Shown: piece by piece, positions 16,016-24,039 of the stretch
Layout: each line of letters starts with the position of its first letter
Position numbering within the stretch: the first letter of the stretch is position 1
From: Allokutzneria sp. NRRL B-24872
GTDB lineage: Bacteria > Actinomycetota > Actinomycetes > Mycobacteriales > Pseudonocardiaceae
Direction: 5' to 3'
Assembly (NCBI RefSeq): GCF_002155965.1
Contig: NZ_MUMH01000067.1
Location: forward strand, 1 to 64,000
DNA: 64,000 nt
Notes under the pieces: generated by a model
Seen by the model: the letters and a program-made list of their open reading frames with translations, nothing else
What the model was told of the DNA's origin: nothing
The model's database searches: none
Made by a program: the position numbers and the translations under genes

Positions 16016-16822
16016 TCAGCGGTAGCGCCGGAGCTCCTCGGGGTCGTGGGCGCTGAAGATCTCGATCTCGGCGCCGTGGTTGGCGGCCAGCTCCTGGAGG
16101 CGGTCGCGGTTGGCCCGGCGTTCGGCGTGGTCGGTTCCCACCGCGTACTGGAAGTACTTGAGGCCCGGAGTGCAGTGCGGCCGCCTCGGGTCGATCTCGC
16201 CCCGGTAGAAGTAGGCGTCTCCGGCGTGCAACAGCCACCGTGAGCCGTCGCGGATCGCCACGGCGCTGTGCCCTCTCGTGTGCCCGGCGAGCGGGACGAG
16301 CAGGAGGTCCTCGCCCAGGCCGTCGAGCCCGCGCACCGCGTCGAAGCCGAACCAGCGGTCGCCGCCCGCGCGGTAGGTCGTCCAGTCCGGGCCGTGCGCC
16401 CACTGCTCGGTGAGGTAGCGGCGGCGCTCGGGGAGGCTGAGCTCGCCGCTGACCGTGGCCAGTTCGTCGGCGTGCACGTGCACCTTCGCCCACGGGAAGT
16501 CGCGCAGGCCGCCCGCGTGGTCGTAGTCGAGGTGCGTCAGCACGACGTGCCGGACGTCCTCCGGGGCGAAGCCGAGGGCGCGCACCTGCTCCACCGCGGT
16601 CTCCGAGCGCCGCAGCGACGGTCGCATGAAGCGGCGGAACTCGGCGGTGGTGTCCCACGGGCGGGAGCCGACGCCGGTGTCGACCAGGACGAGCCCGGTG
16701 CCCGTCTCGACCAGCAGGCAGTGGCAGACCAGCTCGGCGCGGTCGAAGAGCCCGCCGTCGCCGTTGACCAGCCTGCGCAGGGGCGGGGCCAGGCTGCCGC
16801 AGTTCAGGTGGTGGACGCGCAT
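16016..16822 (-). CDS. metallo-beta-lactamase-fold hydrolase
   Basis: A 268-aa MBL-fold protein with metal motif THLDYDHAGG, later GHTRGHS, LLHAGDAYFY and a final FSAHDPEE. The second His of the classic HxHxDH is Asp (HLDYDH), as in a known hydrolase subgroup that still binds zinc. The substrate could be a lactone or thioester, and no partner gene helps decide. It ends 10 bp from the LCP gene on the opposite strand. Upstream of the ATG the minus strand is A/T-rich (TATATA-like), a likely promoter. Confidence 0.87.
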   Translation of the reverse strand: MRVHHLNCGSLAPPLRRLVNGDGGLFDRAELVCHCLLVETGTGLVLVDTGVGSRPWDTTAEFRRFMRPSLRRSETAVEQVRALGFAPEDVRHVVLTHLDYDHAGGLRDFPWAKVHVHADELATVSGELSLPERRRYLTEQWAHGPDWTTYRAGGDRWFGFDAVRGLDGLGEDLLLVPLAGHTRGHSAVAIRDGSRWLLHAGDAYFYRGEIDPRRPHCTPGLKYFQYAVGTDHAERRANRDRLQELAANHGAEIEIFSAHDPEELRRYR

Positions 16823-16863
16823 GCGCCCGAATATATAACGAACGGTCTAGCTAGAGAGCGGGC

Positions 16864-16891
16864 CGCCCCGTCCCTGGAGCGGGACGGGGCG
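16864..16891. terminator. GC-rich hairpin between the zinc-ribbon and MBL genes
   Basis: CGCCCCGTCCC and GGGACGGGGCG pair perfectly over 11 bp with a 6-base loop. The hairpin lies 27 bp after the zinc-ribbon stop and before the MBL start, so it should end the small transcript. Confidence 0.78.
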
Positions 16892-16918
16892 ACCGCAGGG
16901 GCGCGCTCAGGAACTGGC

Positions 16919-17020
16919 TCAGTACTGGGCGCCGCACTGGGTGCAGACGAGTCGCCCGTTGTACCGGACGACCTCGCCGTCGCACTTCGAACAGGTACCG
17001 ACGTGGTCAGTGGCGTACAT
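16919..17020 (-). CDS. 33-aa zinc-ribbon microprotein
   Basis: A 33-aa protein beginning MYATDHVG, then CSKC, a short beta-hairpin linker around GEVVRYNGR, CTQC and the end GAQY. Two CxxC knuckles 12 residues apart make a complete rubredoxin-like zinc ribbon with almost nothing else. A clear ribosome site (AGAGGTGAG) lies 4 bp before the ATG, and an 11-bp hairpin follows the stop. Those signals, plus the intact Cys pattern, argue that it is a real, separately transcribed gene. It could be a stand-alone adaptor or a metal-binding regulator; no function can be given. Confidence 0.8.
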   Translation of the reverse strand: MYATDHVGTCSKCDGEVVRYNGRLVCTQCGAQY

Positions 17021-17128
17021 CGCTCACCTCTGGAACGGATCTCGACTGGGGTGCCCTGCAGGGGTGACGTCCCCGAGTCCGATCCGTGACGTGACGCGAG
17101 CGGATGACTACTTTCTGTCTGGGTAACT

Positions 17129-17695
17129 TCAGCCCGGCTCGGGCGCGTCCAGCGTCGCCTCGATGTCCAGCGTGATGGTGATCTGGTCGCTGACCAGCTG
17201 CCCTCCGCCGGGCAGGCGGGCGTCGAAGCTCAGCCCGAACTCGCGCCGCCGGATCGTGGTGTGCGCGCTGAACCCCGCCCGGGTCACCCCGCTGTAGGGG
17301 TCCTCGATGATCCCGTTGAAGGTCAGCTTCAACCGCACCGGCTTGGTGTGCCCGTGCATCGCCAGCTCGCCGTCCACCAGGAAGTCGGTGTCGTGGGCGT
17401 GCACGGCCGAGGAGCGGAACTCCATCGTCGGGTAGGTCTCGGACTCCAGGAACTCCGAGGAGGCGAGGCTGCGGTCCCGCTTCACGCTGCCGGTGTCCAG
17501 CGAGGTCGCGTCGATGATCGCGCGCACCGCGGACTGCTCGACGGTCTCACCGGTGAAGACCTTGCCGACGAAGCGCCGGAACCGGCCGTGCACCTTGCCG
17601 ACGGCCATGTGCCTTGCGGTGAACAGGACGCTGGAGTGCTCCTGGTCGATGGACCAGAACCCGCTGCGATATCCCGCGACCTCAGGTGTCGTCAT
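17129..17695 (-). CDS. YceI family protein
   Basis: A 188-aa lipocalin-like YceI-domain protein: WSIDQEHSSVLFTARHMAVG at the front, then GRFRRFVGKV, RSLASSEFLESETYPTMEFR and a C-terminal FGLSFDARLPGG. The fold binds polyisoprenoids or other amphiphiles. There is no signal peptide, so it is probably cytoplasmic, as in many actinobacterial members. It stands alone between the zinc-ribbon gene and the epimerase gene, with 74 bp before the latter. Confidence 0.93.
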   Translation of the reverse strand: MTTPEVAGYRSGFWSIDQEHSSVLFTARHMAVGKVHGRFRRFVGKVFTGETVEQSAVRAIIDATSLDTGSVKRDRSLASSEFLESETYPTMEFRSSAVHAHDTDFLVDGELAMHGHTKPVRLKLTFNGIIEDPYSGVTRAGFSAHTTIRRREFGLSFDARLPGGGQLVSDQITITLDIEATLDAPEPG

Positions 17696-17769
17696 CCGCC
17701 CCGCCCTCCGTTGTCGATCACCCGAAAGGGGGGATCTTGGCGAACGGGGCGGTCACGCGCAAGGGCGAC

Positions 17770-18705
17770 TCAGACCGATCTCAGTTCGGTTCGGCACTGG
17801 TCGGCGACCAGCTGCTCGAGCGACGAGCTCTTCGGCTGCCAGCCCAGCTTGCCGCGCAGCCTGCCGTTGTCGGCCATCAGCTTGGGGGCCTCGCCCGGGT
17901 GCGCCGGGTGGTGGGTGACCGCGAGCTTGCGGCCGGTGAGCTTGCGCGCGGTCTCCAGGATCGAGGACACGCTGGCCGGGGTGGCGCCGACGTTGAACAC
18001 CCGGTGGGTGCCCGTCTCGCACGCCTCCAGCGCCAGCAGCACCGCCCGCGCCACGTCGTTGACGTGCACGAAGTCCCTGATCGCCGAACCGTCGCCGTAG
18101 ACGTCGACCCGACGGGCCCTTCCGGCGGCGACCGCGGCGACCTTGGGGATGATCCGCGAACCGTCCGGGTCCCCGGTCTCGCCGACCGCTCCGGCGATGT
18201 TGAAGATCCGCAGGCTGACCGCGCCGAGCTGGCCGGTCGCGCACTGCCAGGCGATGGCCTGCTCGGCGGCCAGCTTGGAGGCGGCGTAGGGGTTGCGCGG
18301 GTCCGGCGGCGCGTCCTCGTCGATCGGCTGCCGCTTGGGCACGCCGTAGACGCTGCCGGTGGAGGCGAAGACCAGGCGCGCGGGCGGGGCGTCCCCGCCG
18401 GAGATCGCCAGCGCCTCCATCAGGTTCAACGTGCCCGCGACGTTGACCCGGTAGTACCTGGTCGGGTGTGCGAAGGCCTCGCGGACCCTGGTCAGCCCGG
18501 CCAGGTGCACCACGGCGTCCACATCGGAGGTCGCCAGCACCAGGGAGTGGAAGTCCAGCAGGTCACCCCGCCGCCACTCCACCCTGGAGAAACCGCGCGG
18601 CTGGTGCCGGTGCACGAGGCCGACGACCTCGTGGCCCTCGGCGTCGAGCAACCGCACCGCGACGCGGCCCAGGTACCCGCTCGCCCCCGTGACCAGAATC
18701 CGCAT
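17770..18705 (-). CDS. NAD-dependent epimerase/dehydratase (UDP-glucose 4-epimerase-like)
   Basis: A 311-aa extended SDR enzyme. The NAD site ILVTGASGYLG is at the N-terminus; the catalytic pair appears as STGSVYG and then NPYAASKLAAE (YxxxK). GDGSAIRDFVHVNDVA is the usual NDP-sugar epimerase segment. It probably acts on a UDP- or dTDP-hexose. The ATG at 18703-18705 follows GGGGATG; a short upstream extension is possible. It sits apart from the exopolysaccharide locus 20 kb away, which has its own epimerase. Confidence 0.9.
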   Translation of the reverse strand: MRILVTGASGYLGRVAVRLLDAEGHEVVGLVHRHQPRGFSRVEWRRGDLLDFHSLVLATSDVDAVVHLAGLTRVREAFAHPTRYYRVNVAGTLNLMEALAISGGDAPPARLVFASTGSVYGVPKRQPIDEDAPPDPRNPYAASKLAAEQAIAWQCATGQLGAVSLRIFNIAGAVGETGDPDGSRIIPKVAAVAAGRARRVDVYGDGSAIRDFVHVNDVARAVLLALEACETGTHRVFNVGATPASVSSILETARKLTGRKLAVTHHPAHPGEAPKLMADNGRLRGKLGWQPKSSSLEQLVADQCRTELRSV

Positions 18706-18828
18706 GACATCCCCGCACATCCACCGCTGTGACGCTCCCGACAGCGCCGCCGAGGAGTATGCCCGTACGGCGACAGGCGGTTTGGAACCACCCGTCGCCG
18801 GGGAAAACCGCGACGCGTGGAACCGATC

Positions 18829-19200
18829 TCAGGCAGGGCTGTTGGTCACGGTGAACAGCGAGGTCACGCCCGCGATCTCCAGGATGCGCAGTGCGTACTT
18901 GCTCAGGTGCGTCAGCTCCAGCTCGCCCCCGGCCTCCTTGGCCGACTCGCGCGCCCTGACCAGCGCGCTGAGGCAGGCGGAGTCGAAGAAGGAGACACCG
19001 GAGAAGTCCACGGTGAGCCGGGTGGCGCCAGCCGTGAGCAGTCGCGCGACCTCGGCGTCCAGCTGCGGGGCCCCCGCGTAGTCGATCTCACCGACCAGCT
19101 TGATCCGCCCGGCCGTGCCCTCGACCTCGCCGTGCACGGAGCTGCCGATGCCGGCCTCGGCAGCGTCGCTCACCGGCTGCGTGGGGTTGTTGCTCGTCAT
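18829..19200 (-). CDS. STAS-domain anti-anti-sigma factor
   Basis: A 123-aa STAS protein. The phosphoacceptor region reads VDFSGVSFFDSACLSAL, with the serine at 74, as in RsbV/SpoIIAA. Such proteins bind an RsbW-type kinase when dephosphorylated and so free a sigma factor. A 30-residue N-terminal tail precedes the domain. It is divergent from the RsbR gene, 166 bp away, with an inverted repeat between, and very likely belongs to the same pathway; its kinase partner could be the RsbW-like product at 23525-23935. Confidence 0.9.
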   Translation of the reverse strand: MTSNNPTQPVSDAAEAGIGSSVHGEVEGTAGRIKLVGEIDYAGAPQLDAEVARLLTAGATRLTVDFSGVSFFDSACLSALVRARESAKEAGGELELTHLSKYALRILEIAGVTSLFTVTNSPA

Positions 19201-19313
19201 CCTGAACTCCCGCTGAGGTCGTCTTCCACCGTGCCACTGCCCGGACATTCCCGGCAGTTTTCTACAGAGGTGTCCCGCCGGGGCCGAGTTGAACCCCGAA
19301 GAGGCACTCCGAA

Positions 19314-19337
19314 TATGTTTGCCGTAAGACAAACATA
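19314..19337. promoter_or_regulatory. inverted repeat between STAS and RsbR genes
   Basis: TATGTTTG and CAAACATA form a perfect 8-bp repeat with an 8-bp spacer in the divergent intergenic region. On the minus strand its edge reads GGGTAT, similar to the -10 of SigB-type promoters, but I find no well-spaced -35. It is a candidate operator or promoter for both transcripts. Confidence 0.6.
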
Positions 19338-19366
19338 CCCGTCGTACGCAGTGAGGCAGGAAGTCC

Positions 19367-20230
19367 ATGGGTGAACAGCAGCGCCATTCCGGAGCAGAGG
19401 TCGCTTCCTTCCTCCTGGAACGCGAGTCCGAGGTCATCGACTCGTGGCGGCGGCTGCCCTTCTTCGACTCCGGTGACGCCGACGCCGCGCAGATCGAGCG
19501 GGACTGCGGGGCCGTCATCCGCGCGCTCGCCGAGGCCGTGCGCACCGGGGACGGGGACGATCCTGCCGCAAGTCCGTTCAACGCGCTGCGCGGCCTCTTC
19601 ATGGAGCTGGCAGGACGGCGAACCCGGCTCGGCGACACCGCCAGTGAGATCGCGGTGGAGGTCGGCAAGCTCAAGCGCCCGGTCGTGCGGCTGTGGAAGT
19701 CCGTGGAGGGCCAGCGCGGCGTCGAGGAGACCGCGCTGCTCGTCGACGCGCTCGGCACGCTGCGGGTGGCGGTCATGGAGATCGCCGTGGCCACCAGCGC
19801 CGAGCTGATCCAGCAGCAGCAGGAGCAGCTGCTGGAGCTGTCCACCCCGGTGATCCGGCTGTGGCGCGGCATCCTGGCCGTTCCGCTGATCGGCACCCTG
19901 GACAGCGCGCGCAGCCAGATCGCCATGGAGAGCCTGTTGCAGGCCATCGTCGACCAGAGCGCCGAGGTGGCGATCCTGGACATCACCGGTGTCTCCATGG
20001 TCGACACCATGGTGGCCCAGCACCTGCTCAAGACCGTGATGGCGGCCAGGATGATGGGCGCGGAGTGCATCATCAGCGGCATCCGCCCGCAGATCGCGCA
20101 GACCATGGTGCAGCTGGGGATCGACCTGGAGGAGGTCACCACCCGCGCCGGTCTCGCGGACGCGCTGGCCTTCGCGCTCGCCAAGATCGGCTACCAGGTC
20201 AGCGCCCCGAGCGGAACGGTCGGGCGGTGA
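19367..20230 (+). CDS. rsbR: RsbR-type stressosome co-antagonist
   Basis: A 287-aa protein. The N-terminal 145 residues are helical and variable, the likely sensor; the C-terminal STAS domain has LDITGVSMVDTMVAQHLL (T214) and GIRPQIAQT (T246). These match the two phosphorylated threonines of Bacillus RsbRA. RsbR forms the stressosome core with RsbS. The ATG at 19367 follows AGGAAG. It is the first gene of a six-gene operon with stop-start overlaps. The sensor region is not the globin-like domain I would recognise from RsbRA; its signal is unknown. Confidence 0.92.
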   Translation: MGEQQRHSGAEVASFLLERESEVIDSWRRLPFFDSGDADAAQIERDCGAVIRALAEAVRTGDGDDPAASPFNALRGLFMELAGRRTRLGDTASEIAVEVGKLKRPVVRLWKSVEGQRGVEETALLVDALGTLRVAVMEIAVATSAELIQQQQEQLLELSTPVIRLWRGILAVPLIGTLDSARSQIAMESLLQAIVDQSAEVAILDITGVSMVDTMVAQHLLKTVMAARMMGAECIISGIRPQIAQTMVQLGIDLEEVTTRAGLADALAFALAKIGYQVSAPSGTVGR

Positions 20231-20604
20231 ACGCGCTGCCGCTGCTGCGGATCGGCGACATCCTGCTGGTCAGCATCCAGGTCGAGCTGCACGACGAGCT
20301 GGCGCTGCGGTTCCAGCGGGAACTGGCGGAGAAGGTCGCCGACGAGGGCGTCCGGGGCGTGATCATCGACATCTCCGCGCTGGAGATCGTCGACTCCTTC
20401 CTCGGCCGCGTGCTGCACGACATCGCCGCGACCACCTCGGTGCTGGCCGCGCGCACCGTCGTCGTGGGCATGCGGCCCGCCGTGGCGATCACCCTGGTGG
20501 AGCTGGGGCTGTCGCTGCACGGGCTGCGCACCGCGCTCAACGTCGAGGCCGGACTGCGCCAGCTGGGCATCCGCAGGCTCGACGTGTCCGGGGAGGCGCG
20601 ATGA
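20227..20604 (+). CDS. rsbS: RsbS-type stressosome scaffold protein
   Basis: A 125-aa single STAS domain. The phosphorylation segment IIDISALEIVDSFLGRVL keeps the serine at 57 that RsbT phosphorylates in Bacillus RsbS. RsbS holds RsbT in the stressosome until phosphorylated. Its GTG (20227) overlaps the RsbR stop (GTGA), and its own stop overlaps the next ATG, so RsbR, RsbS and RsbT are tightly coupled. Confidence 0.93.
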   Translation: MNALPLLRIGDILLVSIQVELHDELALRFQRELAEKVADEGVRGVIIDISALEIVDSFLGRVLHDIAATTSVLAARTVVVGMRPAVAITLVELGLSLHGLRTALNVEAGLRQLGIRRLDVSGEAR

Positions 20605-21020
20605 GCCGAGTCCTGGCGGCGGACACCATGCCGATCAGGTCCGAGGGTGACATCGTCGGAGTCCGGCAGCTGGTCCGCGAGCACGGTTCGGCCGCGGAGC
20701 TGTCGCTGGTCGAGCAGACGAAGCTGGTGACCGCCGCGAGTGAGCTGGCCCGCAACACCCTGCTGCACGGCGGGGGAGGCGAGGTGGAGGTGCGCTCCAC
20801 CGAGGAGGACAAGCTGCGGACGATCCTGCTGCGCTTCGTCGACTCCGGTCCCGGCATCGAGGACCTGGAGCTGGCGCTGACCGACGGCTACACCACCGCG
20901 GGCGGGCTGGGGCTCGGCCTCGGCGGCACGCGCAGGCTGGCCAGCGAGTTCGAGATCGACTCGAAGCCCGGCGAAGGCACCACTGTCACGGTGCGCTTCC
21001 ACACGCGGGTCCGCAGGTGA
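20601..21020 (+). CDS. rsbT: RsbT-type serine/threonine kinase (switch protein)
   Basis: A 139-aa GHKL-fold kinase. N box ASELARNTLLHG, G1 box VDSGPGIED, and G2 box GLGLGLGGTRRLASEF are all present. RsbT phosphorylates RsbS and RsbR, is released, and then activates a PP2C phosphatase (RsbU). The next genes encode SpoIIE-type phosphatases that could be its targets. It starts by ATGA overlap with RsbS and ends by GTGA overlap with the next gene. Confidence 0.93.
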   Translation: MSRVLAADTMPIRSEGDIVGVRQLVREHGSAAELSLVEQTKLVTAASELARNTLLHGGGGEVEVRSTEEDKLRTILLRFVDSGPGIEDLELALTDGYTTAGGLGLGLGGTRRLASEFEIDSKPGEGTTVTVRFHTRVRR

Positions 21021-22015
21021 GCGAACGCCGGCTGGACATGCGGGTGAACGAGCCCAGCCACGTGGGCAGGGCGCGGGCGCTCGCGGTCGAGGCGGCCAAG
21101 CGCGCCGGGCTGTCGGAGGACTCGGTCGGCCAGGTGGCGCTCGCCGCGAGCGAGCTGGCGAGCAACCTGGTCAAGCACGCGGTCGACGGCATGCTGCTGG
21201 CCCAGCACGCGCCGGGCCGGCTGAACCTGGTCACGGTGGACCGGGGGCCGGGCATGCGCGATCCGAAGCGCTGCCTCACCGACGGGTTCTCCACCGCGGG
21301 GAGCATGGGCACGGGGATGGGCGCGATCCGCCGCGCTGCGGACTTCTTCGACCTCTACTCCTTGCGCGACAAGGGAACCGCGGTGCTCGCGCGGTGGCTC
21401 GAAGGCGGTGCCGACGCGGGTGCGGCCGGTATCGTGCTGCCCGCCCCGGGGGAGTCGGCCTGCGGTGACGGCTGGCGGGTCGCCGACGACGGCCGGCGGG
21501 TGACGGCCGTGCTCATCGACGGCTCCGGGCACGGAAGGGCCGCCGAGGCGGCCGCGGCCAGCGCCTTGCGGGTGGTCGACGAGTCGCCGTTCGTGCGGCC
21601 GCTGGACATGCTGGAGCTGATGCGCGAGCGGATCGCGCAGACGAGGGGGGCCGCGGCCGCGGTCGTGGCGATCGACCGCGAGGCCGGGGTGCTCCGCTTC
21701 GCCGGGGTGGGCAACATAGTGGTGAAGGTGCACGAACCCGGGGCGGAGCACAGCGTTCAGCTGGTGTCCTCCCCTGGCATAGTCGGCCACCGGGCCCAGC
21801 GCCACCGGCCGGTGGAGACGCTGCGGGAGTGGACGACGGAGACCATGGTGATCATGAACACCGACGGGATCAGCCAGCGGTGGTCGCTGGCGGACTGGCC
21901 CGGCGTGCGCGCGGTCGACCCGCTGCTGCTGGGAGCGCTGATCCTGTGGCAGGCCAACCGACTGCGGGACGACGCGGGGGTGCTCGTGCTCGCCGGGAAC
22001 GGCGGCGGCCGATGA
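21017..22015 (+). CDS. GHKL kinase-SpoIIE phosphatase fusion (RsbX-like)
   Basis: A 332-aa protein with two halves. Residues 1 to about 130 form a second RsbT-like ATPase domain (ASELASNLVKHA, VDRGPGMRD, MGTGMGAIRRAADFF). Residues about 140-332 form a PP2C/SpoIIE domain with VLIDGSGHGRAAEAAA and NTDGIS; the metal-binding Asp is kept. In Bacillus, RsbX removes phosphates from RsbS and RsbR; here a kinase-like domain is fused to that activity. It is coupled to its neighbours by overlapping codons on both sides. Confidence 0.9.
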   Translation: MSERRLDMRVNEPSHVGRARALAVEAAKRAGLSEDSVGQVALAASELASNLVKHAVDGMLLAQHAPGRLNLVTVDRGPGMRDPKRCLTDGFSTAGSMGTGMGAIRRAADFFDLYSLRDKGTAVLARWLEGGADAGAAGIVLPAPGESACGDGWRVADDGRRVTAVLIDGSGHGRAAEAAAASALRVVDESPFVRPLDMLELMRERIAQTRGAAAAVVAIDREAGVLRFAGVGNIVVKVHEPGAEHSVQLVSSPGIVGHRAQRHRPVETLREWTTETMVIMNTDGISQRWSLADWPGVRAVDPLLLGALILWQANRLRDDAGVLVLAGNGGGR

Positions 22016-23535
22016 GCCAGGACAGGACCGATCTGGTCGTCCGCGAGGTCCGCGGCGAGGCCGACGCGGCGCGGCTGCGCGAGCTGGTGCTGCGCGTGGT
22101 CCTCCAGCTGCCCGTCGACGACGTGAACCGGGCCGAACTGCTCGTGGCGACCTCGCGGGAGCTGCGCGCGCTGGTCGGTGCCGGGGGCGGCACGGTGCGG
22201 ATCGCGGTGGAGGACCTGCCCGAGGGGACACCGCTGCCGGTGCTCGGCGAGGAGCAGGAGCGGCTGGGCGAGGAGGCCCTGCTGGTCCCGCTGCTGCGGG
22301 TGATCACCGAGCAGCGCAAGGTGCTCGGCTGGCACCAGACCGAGCTGCAGCAGACCAACGCGGGCCTGCTCGCCCTGCACGCGGAGCTGGAGCAGCAGCG
22401 GCGCAGGCTCACCTTCCTCGACGAGATCAGCAGGATGCTGGTCACCTCGCTGGCCGAGGACGAGGTCCTGCAACGGCTGGTGCAGCACCTGGTGCGCGCG
22501 GGCTTCGCCGAGACGGCCACCGCGTGGGTGCCCGTCGAGGAGGTGCTGTCCTGCGCCGCCACGACCGAGGACGAGATCCCGCGCATGCCCTCGCAGCGGG
22601 TGGTCGCCGCCGCGCGGACGCACCGCACGCAGAGCGGTGAGGGCACGCTCGTGCTGCCGTTCCTGGTCGGCACCCAGAGCCTCGGCGTGCTCGAACTGCG
22701 GCGGCAGCAGCCCGACTACGACGAGGACGAGCGCGAGCTGGGCAACCACGTGGCCAGCCGTGCCGCCGTCGCCATGCGCAACGCCCGCGAGTACGAGCGC
22801 GAGCGCGACCTCGCCGAGACGCTGCAACGGGCGATGCTGCCCGCGCTGCCGCACCCGCCGGGCATGCGGGTCTGCGCGCGCTACCGCCCCGCGACGCGCG
22901 GCATCAACGTCGGCGGCGACTGGTTCGACGCGTTCACCCGGCCGGACGGGCGGCTCGTGCTCACCGTGGGCGATGTGACCGGGCACGGCATCGACGCGGC
23001 GCTGATGATGGGCCAGCTGCAGAAGGCGTTGCGCGCTTACGCGATCGAGGGGCACGGGCCCGCGACCACGCTCGGCCTGGTGCACAAGCTGATGCGGACG
23101 CAGGAGACCGACCTCTTCGCGACCGCGGTGCTGGCCGAGCTGGACCCGGAGACCGGGGTGCTGCGGTGGGCGGGCGCCGGGCACCTGCCGATGGCGTTGC
23201 GGTCCCCGGACGGCGCCGCGCGACTGCTCACCGAGCGGCAGGCTCCGCTGCTCGGACTGCCGTTGGCCAGCCTGGACGTGCCGGAGCACACCACGGTCAT
23301 CGAGCCCGGTGGGGGCCTGCTGCTGTACACCGACGGTCTGGTCGAACGACGGCACTACGACATCGATACCGGTTTGAGACGTTTGACCGGTGCGTTTGCT
23401 GCCGATCCCGGTATCCAGGGGGAGCCGTTGGTCCGGTCGATGCTGGCCGATCTGTTGACGGACAGTCGGCACGAGGACGACATGTGTCTTCTCCTGTGCG
23501 AGCGAGTGGCACCTGAGAACCCTGATGCGGAGTGA
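22012..23535 (+). CDS. GAF-SpoIIE serine phosphatase (RsbU-like)
   Basis: A 507-aa cytoplasmic phosphatase. Residues 1-85 look like a worn GHKL remnant, 100-135 are coiled coil (HQTELQQTNAGLLALHAELE), about 135-265 a GAF domain, and 280-500 the SpoIIE catalytic domain with GGDWFDAF, VGDVTGHGIDAALMM and LYTDGLVERR, all metal ligands kept. It is the likely RsbU equivalent that dephosphorylates the anti-anti-sigma factor. ATG 22012 overlaps the previous stop; a longer frame upstream is only read-through. Confidence 0.92.
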   Translation: MSQDRTDLVVREVRGEADAARLRELVLRVVLQLPVDDVNRAELLVATSRELRALVGAGGGTVRIAVEDLPEGTPLPVLGEEQERLGEEALLVPLLRVITEQRKVLGWHQTELQQTNAGLLALHAELEQQRRRLTFLDEISRMLVTSLAEDEVLQRLVQHLVRAGFAETATAWVPVEEVLSCAATTEDEIPRMPSQRVVAAARTHRTQSGEGTLVLPFLVGTQSLGVLELRRQQPDYDEDERELGNHVASRAAVAMRNAREYERERDLAETLQRAMLPALPHPPGMRVCARYRPATRGINVGGDWFDAFTRPDGRLVLTVGDVTGHGIDAALMMGQLQKALRAYAIEGHGPATTLGLVHKLMRTQETDLFATAVLAELDPETGVLRWAGAGHLPMALRSPDGAARLLTERQAPLLGLPLASLDVPEHTTVIEPGGGLLLYTDGLVERRHYDIDTGLRRLTGAFAADPGIQGEPLVRSMLADLLTDSRHEDDMCLLLCERVAPENPDAE

Positions 23536-23935
23536 GTGCGTGCCAGAGGCAGCGAGTTCGGAGTCCACGCGGACCGTCGTCCCGTTGCAACGCGATCCCG
23601 GAGCCTGCGCGGCGGTCCGGGCCCTCGTGACGCGGGTGCTCGGCGACTGGGCGATGCCGGAGGAGCTCGTGCGCGACGCTGTGCTGGTCGCGAACGAGCT
23701 GGTGGCCAACGCCGTCGAGCACGGCGAGGGTCAGGTGTGGTTCGGCCTGAGCAGGGTGGGAGCCGGTATCCGGATGGAGACCGGCGACAGCGGTGTCGAG
23801 CTGCCCCGCCTGCGCAGCACCGGCCCGACCGACGAGCGGCACCGCGGCCTGGTCATCGTCGGAGCGCTGAGCACCGGCTGGGGGATCGAGCACCACCCCG
23901 ACGGCAAGGTCGTCTGGGCCACCATGACCCCCTGA
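23525..23935 (+). CDS. RsbW-like anti-sigma GHKL kinase
   Basis: A 136-aa HATPase_c domain protein: ANELVANAVEHGEG (N box), ETGDSGVELPRL (a diverged G1 box) and HRGLVIVGALSTGWG (G2). The pattern is the short actinobacterial RsbW/SpoIIAB-like type, which binds a sigma factor or phosphorylates an anti-anti-sigma protein. Its ATG lies 11 bp inside the preceding gene. It closes the stressosome operon; a 61-bp hairpin follows. No sigma factor gene is adjacent, so the target must be encoded elsewhere. Confidence 0.87.
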   Translation: MRSECVPEAASSESTRTVVPLQRDPGACAAVRALVTRVLGDWAMPEELVRDAVLVANELVANAVEHGEGQVWFGLSRVGAGIRMETGDSGVELPRLRSTGPTDERHRGLVIVGALSTGWGIEHHPDGKVVWATMTP

Positions 23936-23953
23936 CCACCACGCCCGTGTTGA

Positions 23954-24014
23954 GCGTTTTGGCAACTCGTTGCGAAAGAGAGCGCTCCCCAATCGCAACA
24001 AGTAGCCAAAACGC
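23954..24014. terminator. long two-part hairpin between convergent genes
   Basis: Left arm 23954-23975 and right arm 23993-24014, 22 bases each. GCGTTTTGGC pairs with GCCAAAACGC (10 bp) and GTTGCGA with TCGCAAC (7 bp), separated by a symmetric 5x5 internal loop; the apical loop is 17 bases. It lies between the stress operon and the convergent SpoIIE gene, so a two-way terminator is the simplest reading. Confidence 0.78.
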
Positions 24015-24039
24015 GAAGGACCGCGTCGTGGGGTGGGGG

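Noticed and set aside
21757-23709. A 650-codon minus-strand frame over the SpoIIE gene, and similar ones at 11394-13166 and 56261-58234
   Set aside because: Composition is typical of antisense codons of GC-rich genes, with no recognisable motifs, while the opposite strand has complete catalytic sets.
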